Shown: positions 57,019 to 64,000 of the stretch, piece by piece
How positions within the stretch are numbered: position 1 is the stretch's first letter
Layout of the letters: each line of letters begins with the position of its first letter
Source: Trogon surrucura
Lineage: Eukaryota > Chordata > Aves > Trogoniformes > Trogonidae
Direction: 5' to 3'
Length of the DNA: 64,000 nucleotides
Assembly: GCA_020746105.1 (NCBI GenBank)
Contig: CM036620.1
Location: 28,474,118 to 28,538,117 of the forward strand
Notes under the pieces: generated by a model
Databases searched by the model: none
Told to the model about the DNA's origin: nothing
Seen by the model: only the letters and a program-made list of their open reading frames with translations
Translations under genes and position numbers: made by a program

Positions 57019-57210
57019 TTATAAGTTTGTTTCCAATACTGGGGAAGGGGGCGGGGCAGGTGGTTGTTGTTCATCAGAACAATATAACTCGCAACATTCT
57101 CCAAAATGATCACCACAACACCACAACAAACAAGTAAAAACCATCAAAACAAATGCCGCAACAAGTGTTATCCCAGCCAAAACATACAGAGCAATCACCT
57201 CGCTATCCAT
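57019..57210 (-). CDS. Unidentified 63-aa membrane ORF inside the provirus
   Basis: Starts at 57210. It has a short acidic N-terminus, one transmembrane helix (about residues 6-30, VIALYVLAGITLVAAFVLMV), then a cysteine-rich juxtamembrane part (seven Cys between residues 27 and 44, CLLWCCGDHFGECCELYC) and a proline-rich tail. The reading can be extended upstream to an ATG at 57342. I do not recognise it. It could be the transmembrane/cytoplasmic end of env in altered form, an acquired accessory gene, or chance. Confidence 0.35.
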   Translation of the reverse strand: MDSEVIALYVLAGITLVAAFVLMVFTCLLWCCGDHFGECCELYCSDEQQPPAPPPSPVLETNL

Positions 57211-57450
57211 GATAATTTGTCTTTTTGTAACCGCGTTACAGCCGCTGCGCCTTCGCCAAGAGAATGGGGGTCTGCAAAGGTCTACGCCCCCTAGCCCAGA
57301 GCGCATGCGTGGTCTAGAAATTGCTATCCCAAATATAGGCAAGAGTAAATAAACAAGAACTAGTCACGTTACTAATTCCTTATACATAATAAATGTTTTT
57401 AGTTAATATACTTAATAAGGCCAATGTTAAAATAAATCTTTCACAATACT

Positions 57451-57636
57451 CTATGTATGCCCACTAATTTTTCCACTCCGATACTTAACTCTGTTATAGA
57501 GGGGGAGGAAAGAAAATAAAGAAGCAAGAGTTATAATCCATAAAATGCTAATGGCTACACTCTTGGCCTGTTTCACAAACCCGACTTGTTTTACTCCGTC
57601 AGGGGAAGTCACAGCAATTGCCTGCATGTTGCTCAC
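57451..57636 (-). pseudogene. Small membrane ORF, probable env leader of the second series
   Basis: A 61-codon frame with one hydrophobic segment (SVAISILWIITLASLFSFLP) after a polar N-terminus. Its place after integrase suggests an env signal peptide followed by a deletion. No surface-subunit motif is seen. Confidence 0.45.
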
Positions 57637-58099
57637 AACACTCTAGATGAACTATTAAATAGTCCACACACAAAAAAATAATGCTCGTGGTCAACTAGAA
57701 CAAATTGTTTTGATAGTTTCTTCACGTTAGTATGGTGAGGTATGTTCCCCAACTTTGATTGCTGTATCCCCCTTTTCTTGGAAGTTCAGAAAAATCAATT
57801 TGACAGTGGTCCCCTGCTGCGTTCCTCTTAATTGCACTCAGTTACCTTTCCCATCGCCGAGTCACTTGTCGAATTGTAACATATAAATTTATCCCTACTT
57901 ATTTCTGATTTAAAAATGTATACAGAGAGTGCGCCCCTCCATGTGCCTTATTGTGCTCTTTTACAGTTTTCCCTAATTCTGCCATTGCTCAGGTGTGCCC
58001 ATCCTTTGGAGGGAATCTACCCTCTCATTCGTTCTATTAATTCTTTATCAGCTCTAGAGTATTTAATATTTTCCTCATCCAGACTTCTGCTTCTGCTAT

Positions 58100-58340
58100 C
58101 TGAAATTAGTGTTAACATATTCTGAGTTCTTTCTGCTATGAAATGTGGGGCCCATATCTAAAGATAGTCCTATAGACACCCCAAACCTTGGTGCTATTTC
58201 TCCAAGTAATGTTTTTGATACCTCTCTTACTTTATTGGTGCAACAAGGAAAAGCCTCTGGCCAGCCTGAAAAAGTGCCTCTCACCTTACCAGTCTGGCAT
58301 CTGGCTTCAGTTGGGTGGTTACCAGTTCCGCTGCTCAAGA
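58100..58340 (-). pseudogene. Integrase catalytic core fragment, second series
   Basis: Reads FSGWPEAFPCCTNKVREVSK, then LLGEIAPRFGVSIGLSLDMG, including the second Asp of the DDE core region. The N-terminal zinc domain and the rest of the core are missing. Joined to protease-border sequence upstream, so RT and RNase H are deleted. Confidence 0.8.
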
Positions 58341-58499
58341 TCTTCCTGGTGTTTCTGAGGCCCAAACCAGAATTATTACGGTGTTTTCTACTCCCTCTAG
58401 TACCTCCTGCGGCACAGCTTCCATCTGTAACATAAGAACTTGGGCATCCAGACCTTTATTTTCAAGAATATGAACTTGAATTCTTCCTTTTTCCAATAC

Positions 58500-58790
58500 T
58501 GACACAGGACAGTCTGGTAGGAATTGATGGGGCAACCCCCTTTGCCAGTTCTCAATTTCAAAGGCTAAAGAAAACCAGAAACCCTCTGGCTTTTCTCTTT
58601 ACCCTGTGGCACCAATAATTGACTCAGTTTGCTTACTAGAATTACCTTTACATGGGTTTAATACTAAATAAGTAACCCCTGTATCTACTAGAAAATTTAT
58701 TTTCTCATTCCCCAACCTTATTATAACCAGGGGCTTTGTCGGGGAAGGTTCCAGTTCATAACCCTCAGTTTCCTTCAGTCTGAACCCACC
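58500..58790 (-). pseudogene. Protease, second series
   Basis: Reads KPLVIIRLGNEKINFLVDTG, with the catalytic Asp-Thr-Gly at 58677-58685, then a broken frame and PHQFLPDCPVSVL, the region at the protease/RT border. RT itself is not found; within about 170 bp the reading reaches integrase. Confidence 0.8.
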
Positions 58791-58825
58791 ACCATCATGT
58801 TAGCTGTTTGCCCCATTATTCCTTC

Positions 58826-59115
58826 AAATCACTGCTGATTTGGTTGCAAGCATTCTCTTTTTCAGTGCCTCTTCTCTTTGCAAAAGGCACGTTGATCTTT
58901 TTCTAACAGCATTCTGGCCCTTGGCATTCCACCAGGATCTTGCCTGCCTCTCGGAGCCTGAGAACACCCTCCTCCAGCCCTGTTATTGTCCTGGGCTACA
59001 GCCACTGCTAGCAGCTTGCATCGGAGTTTTTCTTTTCTCTGCTTTCCTCCTCCACTTTCTTCCTGTTGTTATACATTTTCCAAGCACACTTCTGTATTTC
59101 GTTTAACAAGTTGGC
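58826..59115 (-). pseudogene. gag capsid end and nucleocapsid, second series
   Basis: Reads a NNRKKVEEES-type capsid end, a linker, and a damaged zinc knuckle (RAFCKEKRH then stop, KREC): the first Cys is Arg and the residue after His is a stop. It is the counterpart of 60120-60500 and shows that this part of gag occurs twice in the provirus. Confidence 0.7.
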
Positions 59116-59255
59116 ATTTTCCCTTCTAACTTCGGTGCTAAGAACCTCCCAGTTCCCACGTTACCTTCTACACCAGGTGTGACAAATAAATACACAGAAG
59201 CAATTCTGCATAAAGCGAGCAGTGACAGCGCAGCTGTGAGCATCAGCCCCCGCAT
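59115..59255 (-). pseudogene. env leader, first series
   Basis: Starts MRGLMLTAALSLLALC, a signal-peptide-like hydrophobic stretch placed after the integrase end, as env is in gammaretroviruses. After about 45 residues the sequence switches to capsid-end sequence of a second series, so surface and transmembrane subunits are absent. Confidence 0.55.
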
Positions 59256-59399
59256 CACTGGAGATTCAAAAGAAGAGAGGTCTTTTCAGACCACTTCAGT
59301 AGATGATCTGTGGGTCAACTCCTGGGGCTCCCCCCGAAGTTGACACACTGACCACTACTCCGGTTCATTCCTGTGAAGAGTAAACCGCAGTCTCCCATA

Positions 59400-59630
59400 C
59401 TTTTCCTCCAGCTTAGAAGTCCAAGTTTCTGGGGCTTTGGAGATCTTGACTCAGGTATGATAAGTCCACCCAGGTTCAGCTGTCTTGACTGCTGATTGCA
59501 GAGTTAACAGTACTTGGTAGGGCCCATGCCACCTTGCCATCAGTGGTGTTTCCTTCCACTCTTTAATTAGGACCCAGTTTCCTGGTTGAATGCCATGGAC
59601 AGCAAAGTCCAAAGGCAGGGTCTGTGCCAG
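59400..59630 (-). pseudogene. Integrase C-terminal domain, first series
   Basis: Reads HGIQPGNWVLIKEWKETPL, then ARWHGPYQVLLTLQSAVKTA and GWTYHT, the DNA-binding C-terminal domain of gammaretroviral integrase. A stop codon follows YHT. The reverse transcriptase, RNase H and integrase catalytic core that should precede it are missing between about 59960 and 59640. Confidence 0.8.
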
Positions 59631-59959
59631 CTGAGCTTCCTGTCAAAGAGATTTTACAAGAGACAGTATTCTGGCCACATACTTGTCTAAGAACACATCA
59701 CTTATCTGCACCTCCCCACTGGGGCCAGAGCTTTGGTTAACCCGCTTTTTAACACGTTAAAGCTGTGCTGCCCCCCCTCCACAGACTGCAGTAACCTAAT
59801 CCATGGAGGCAGAGTAAATTAGCATTCTCTTGCAAAGCTTGCCCAAACAGAACCTGTGGATCCCTGCTGAAGGATCGTTCATATCAATTGTTGGTTTGCT
59901 ATTCTCCCTTTTTCCTCTTTTTCCCACTAAAATAAAAAAAAAAAGTTTACTGTCCTCTG

Positions 59960-60075
59960 TAAACAGACATTCCCAGAAAGCATCCTTTAATTCAAGTACT
60001 GCTCATTCTCCAACTTTACTATTACCAGGGGTTGTGCTGAGGATTCCGATTCATCCTCTTGTCTCACACAGTCTG
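59960..60075 (-). pseudogene. Protease start, first series, truncated
   Basis: Reads SAQPLVIVKLENE, matching the start of the second-series protease (KPLVIIRLGNE). It stops before the catalytic Asp-Thr-Gly box. Confidence 0.6.
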
Positions 60076-60119
60076 TATCTAACATCATACTTCAGTATTC
60101 TTTCAAACCCCACCGACTG

Positions 60120-60500
60120 AATTGTGAGCATTCCGTCCTCCAGTGCTGCTTTTTACAAAAAGCACACCCATCTTTTTCTCAATGATATTCCGACCCTTGA
60201 TGCTCTCCTAGGAAGTTGCCTCCCTACCCCCCGAGGCCTAATAGCCCTGTCCTCTGATTTTATGACTTCCCAGGCTATTGCAGCTGCCAGTATTGCTGCA
60301 CGTTTGTTTGTTTTCGTTTCCCTTTTTTTTTTACTTTCTTTTTCTTTTTCTTTTTTTTTTTTTACTTTTCTTCTTTCCAGCCTTCTCCCTGTTACTATAA
60401 ATTATATATACTATCTCAATCAACTGAGACATTGTCATTCCAGACATTCCGTAACCTTCAGTACCCATTCAGGGTCCTCCCTACGCGTGCCTGCTATCTT
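60120..60500 (-). pseudogene. gag capsid end and nucleocapsid, first series
   Basis: Minus-strand reading gives a capsid C-terminal piece (MSQLIEIVYIIYSNREKAG), a lysine-rich stretch encoded by A-runs, and one zinc knuckle CAFCKKQHWRTEC at 60128-60166. The knuckle spacing is C-X2-C-X3-H-X4-C, one residue shorter than the usual CCHC, so it may be impaired. Frameshifts separate these pieces. Confidence 0.75.
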
Positions 60501-61133
60501 TCCAAGTCTTTAAACCGGGTACCGAAAACAGCACCTTTAACTAAACCAGTTTCCAAACTCTCCTGCCGCCTGTCTGAGAGGGGCTTGTAAACTTTCTCCC
60601 TCACCAGAGTTCTCCGTATCACTGTTCCTTCTTTCTCTCTGTCCTCCATTCGCCCCCCCCTTTCATCCTGTGCAGCCGCTTCTTACTTATTCCTTCTCAG
60701 TCCAGACAACATATTAACATCCTCTACTCCTTCTTCCTCACATTTCTTTTTACATTTGTTGCATTGCCTACCAATGCTACATGATGAACACCACCATGTT
60801 ATTTTCTGCTTTTAACACCAAAACATTGCTATCTTGAACCATTAACCCACAGTCCTTCCTGGATTTTTAATCATTTCTGAGTGTAAAGAAAAGATTTACA
60901 TACAGTATTTCATCCCATTTTCCTTCCCACCAGCAAAATATCATTAATTTCAATATTGTATTACAATTCAGAGTTCCATCTTTCAACAATTTCCCTGATG
61001 TTCAAGAATATACATTGGCCACCAGTTAGTACACCATTCTGTAAGTTGTTTCCAGTTTAGAGGGTCCTCCCTCCCCACTTTTCGCATTGTTACTCTGGCC
61101 AAGAAAAATAACCGAACTTTTCCATTGTTTCAA

Positions 61134-61532
61134 TTATTTTCCAGCCCAGAAAAACAGCAAAACTCTCAAGTAAGGGGGTACTCCAACCCACTTTTTCCCT
61201 ATTTTCCTTTTACATCCTGAGTGGTAAAGTGGCACAATTACAAACCCAGCGCCTCCCCCCTGCCTGTCCAACAGGGCTTGACGCAGACTGCATCCTCCTT
61301 CCAGCTGTAGAAGGAGACACAGTATTCTACCTTCCTCCCCTTTACTGTTCCACTTTCCCAAAAGAGCAGTAATGGCAGCTCCTCCTTCATGTCCCTGATT
61401 CGGGAGTTGGGGATACAAAGATCTTACATCCCCTGGGGGAGGTGGAGGAGCTCGGGGATAAGGAGGAGGGAGATATTGGAACACATCCTCCATATCCTCG
61501 TTATCCTCCCCTTCTCCCTTCCTAAACTTCAA
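61134..61532 (-). pseudogene. gag-like ORF with PPPY late-domain motif
   Basis: A 132-codon frame whose N-terminal third reads YLPPPYPRAPPPPP then LYPQL. PPPY is the budding late domain of gammaretroviral Gag, placed between matrix and capsid. Past about residue 60 the frame no longer resembles Gag, which suggests a frameshift. The matrix start upstream (61540-62040) is not legible; that region is a Gly/Pro-rich leader with a small ORF at 61670-61888. No complete Gag can be read. Confidence 0.6.
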
Positions 61533-62046
61533 CCCTCATTTATTCCCTTTCCCTCTACCCCAAGAGGGAACCATCTATATCCTCTCTTCAGAATATAGTC
61601 TGGCCAGGAAAAACAAAACAAAACAAAAAAACCTTTACCTTTAAGGGAATGTGCAGGCTATCCCAAACCTCAACATTCTCCCCAAGGGAGACTCCGGGGG
61701 TATTTCGGGATCGTCATCCCGAGCGTCGGGGCCCCTTCCCGACAGTCCACTGCCCTCCCTGGGCATCCTTTACTCCCCGAAGTTCCCATACTCACCGGTG
61801 AGTTTTCGCGGTCCTTCCCTTCGGATCGCTTGAGGTACCTCGGGTCCTTTCCGTCGGACCCCTGGCCCTTTCCTTCGGGCCTCTTCACGGACCAACTCGG
61901 TCCGTTACTCGTCTGTCTCCGAACAGTCTCGGGAACCCAATCAGTCGTCCAGTGCCAGCAGCCACGAAAGGGAACTGATCACCGAAATCTTGGTGAGGCG
62001 CGCCGTCAGTCCCGTTCACCGTCTGCTGTCCCTGGAAGGTGGAAGG

Positions 62047-62064
62047 ATCCCGGACGAGCCCCCA
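62047..62064 (-). other. Proviral primer-binding site for tRNA-Pro
   Basis: The minus strand reads TGGGGGCTCGTCCGGGAT, the 18-base complement of the tRNA-Pro 3' end used by murine-leukaemia-type viruses. It fixes the orientation and supports a gammaretroviral origin. Confidence 0.95.
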
Positions 62065-62066
62065 TT

Positions 62067-62641
62067 TGTACGGAAAATCACGTTGCCAGAGGTCAGTGTT
62101 CACAAAGAAGACAGAGGAGTCTTAACTTTATTCGAATAAAGGGAGAGTTCACTGGGGTTGCCAAGTCCCAGTGAGGTCTCTCAAATTGCTGGAGGACGCA
62201 GCCCCCTTTTATCCTAATTTCCCGGCCGCATGAAACCCTCTCCCTTTCCCCATTGGCTGAGGTACTCAGGAGGTACAGACTTCCCGATCCGCCTATTCCA
62301 TGTTCCCCCTTAACATGTACCCCCCTTAACAACATACATCGCATGTTGCATTAACTCCAACTTTATGCCGCCCAGGGCGGAGAAGTTAATATTCATAGGC
62401 CTATTAAGCCTGCGCACTCTTTCTCAAAGTTCAAAAGTTTAGAGCATCCTTGCTGTTGACTTAATTAATAGCCCTAATGGTCAAGGTGTCTTGTTATCTT
62501 CTCCTGCAGGCTGCATTCTGTGACTCCCTAGTTCAGGAAGGACACTCTCCTCTTTGTTCCATTACTAACAAGGAGAAAAACCCCACACACTCCTCTTCTG
62601 GTTTTATCACTTATTTGTAAAGACACTCTCTTATTCTCTCA
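62067..62641 (-). repeat. 5' LTR of the provirus
   Basis: On the minus strand the order is U3, an inverted promoter set of CCAAT (complement of 62252-62256), a TATA-like GGATAAAAGG (complement of 62205-62214), then AATAAA (complement of 62127-62132) and U5 ending CCGTACA. It abuts the primer site after 2 bp. Length 575 bp, the same as the partner LTR. Confidence 0.95.
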
Positions 62642-62645
62642 GCAA

Positions 62646-64000
62646 GAAGAACTTATTTGAATTTAGCTGAGGTTGCCTAGTGCAGCTTTGAGTGCTGGCG
62701 TGCTTTGGACTGTGAAGCACAGTTTTAGCCATCCTGCTGAGGCCGGGCTGGAGGGCTGCGGTGACACCACGCTGTCACCTCCCCAGCCCGCAGCAGTGCA
62801 GGGTGACAGGGCTCACTTGATAGTGCCCATCTGAGGACTGCCCTGGGGAATTTATGCTTTGGCAGAACCTCGCTGTTTAACACAGCAAGGGTAGCGGCAG
62901 TTATTAGGCTTGAATTAATTTTAAAAGGGTTAACATACTGCAAGTGGCATTTTAATAAATGACAAAACAATTCTTAAGATTATTTGGATTCCCAGAGTTC
63001 TTGCGTGCATTGCCAGCATGCATCTGCTCACAAATTGTTTCTAATGCACACTGGCCTTTAGCATACACCCTATTAAAAATGAATTAATTCTTTATAAAGT
63101 AGTTGTAAAGTTAAGCCTATTTTTAAAACCTGCATATAATAATACTGTTATCTGTGAACAGTGGCACTCTCTCTGAAAGCAGAGAAGTTGCTTCTCTTTT
63201 TTAATGCTTTCTTCTCTCTGTTAAGAGAAGATGACAAGATAAAGTACTGGGGTTATACAGATAAAACATTTGTTTTATGTTTATTCTGTGGCTGTTTATA
63301 TTTTGTTTTTCTGTACAGCTTATAAATATAAATATAAGCACAGTGAGTGTGCTTATAAACTAATCGAGTTCAAAAAAAAAAAGGAAGAGTAATGATAGTC
63401 ACATCTACTGTAGAAATGAACATGTCTTTTATTAAATCAAGGTGGCATTGGAATCCTTTGAATAATCTATTTTCAACTCATCCTGTACATATAGATCCAG
63501 ATAGTATGGAGGAGTACTAGCTAGTGAGTATCTATTCTATGATATACAAAGTTTATTTTCAGATAGGTAATCAACTAATTGAAGTTATTAAACTCACTAA
63601 ATTCATGTAATTTGGTTCTCTAGAATCTCAGGAATGAATCAGTTGCTAAGTTCTCTTATTTTTATGTCGAATAATTCTTTTTATAGTGTTCTAGCACCAA
63701 AATTCCCAGTTGAGCTGAAAACTCAAGGCACTTTGAGTACCGGACAAAGATATACCTAGACAGATTTTGTGTGCTGTAGATTTTACTGAAGTAAATAGTG
63801 GCAGGCCTAATCCTTATCGTGTTTGGGTTCTGTATGATCGTGTTTGGTACCTATATGTGCTAAATTCCTTTTCTTTCTAGAGTGTCTCTTAATTTAACTT
63901 GTTTACAGTAGATTGCACTGTAAACACAAACATGAAACTACAGCAGCAGGTAACATGTAGATAGATCATATACTTACAGAGCAGGTAATATAGCTCATTG
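62646..64000 (+). other. SNCA: SNCA intron 4, right of the provirus
   Basis: AT-rich intronic sequence continuing past the window. No exon 5 (which should encode the start of the acidic tail) or mobile element is recognised here. Confidence 0.55.

Larger units (their letters stand above)
55366..62641 (-). mobile_element. Endogenous gammaretrovirus-like provirus, internally defective
   Basis: A 7276-bp provirus in SNCA intron 4, antisense to the gene. Two 575-bp LTRs with TG...CA ends (55366-55940 and 62067-62641) look identical base for base. They are flanked by the 4-bp direct repeat GCAA (55362-55365 and 62642-62645), a length usual for gammaretroviruses. The primer site is complementary to tRNA-Pro and a purine tract precedes the 3' LTR. 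The interior is broken: pieces of gag, protease, integrase and env leader are present in two consecutive series, and the reverse transcriptase is not recognisable. It cannot encode its own replication. With identical LTRs it must be a recent insertion, presumably copied in trans by a related intact element. Confidence 0.95.

Noticed and set aside
55366-62641. An intact, coding provirus
   Set aside because: Identical LTRs suggested it, but RT is absent and gag, protease, integrase and env are fragments with stops and frameshifts.

Overview
The window is from a bird nuclear genome, almost certainly a passerine. It carries avian CR1 LINEs, several avian-type LTRs, and two SINEs with a tRNA-Ile head and a CR1 tail. 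That SINE design matches the TguSINE1 type, which is known from passerines. The conserved gene content is the head-to-head pair MMRN1 (multimerin-1, minus strand, left edge) and SNCA (alpha-synuclein, plus strand, from about 30 kb to beyond the right edge), the same arrangement as in mammals.

Layout. 1-2029: MMRN1 intron 1 and its first coding exon, read leftward; the rest of the gene lies outside the window. 2-29.7 kb: the MMRN1-SNCA intergenic region, mostly unrecognised AT-rich sequence with an LTR cluster (15.36-18.76 kb), a SINE (21.3 kb), an (ACATAT)n tract (25.3 kb), a short CR1 tail (25.7 kb) and a solo ERVL-type LTR with a perfect 5-bp target duplication (27.7-28.9 kb). 29.8-31.0 kb: the SNCA CpG island, holding the unresolved non-coding exon 1. 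SNCA exons 2, 3 and 4 are at 32074-32219, 38811-38852 and 52319-52464 and encode residues 1-103; exons 5 and 6 are beyond the window. Intron 3 holds a dense nest of opposed CR1 copies, a second SINE, an LTR whose internal tract has grown into a T-rich microsatellite, and a second, isolated CpG island (41.27-41.77 kb) with promoter-like elements. Intron 4 holds an antisense 7.3-kb endogenous gammaretrovirus-like provirus (55366-62641) with LTRs I read as identical, a tRNA-Pro primer site and a 4-bp target duplication. Its interior is broken and mosaic: two consecutive gag-NC/protease/integrase/env-leader series and no recognisable reverse transcriptase.

How the parts relate. MMRN1 and SNCA diverge from a shared 28-kb intergenic region. 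The window also contains CR1 copies whose 3' ends closely match the SINE tails, so a candidate LINE partner of the SINE is visible beside it. The items I would look at first are the mosaic provirus with identical LTRs, the CpG island in SNCA intron 3, and the bird-state residues of alpha-synuclein (Thr53 and an extra Gln at the exon 4 edge). All calls come from reading the sequence; no alignment or database search was run.
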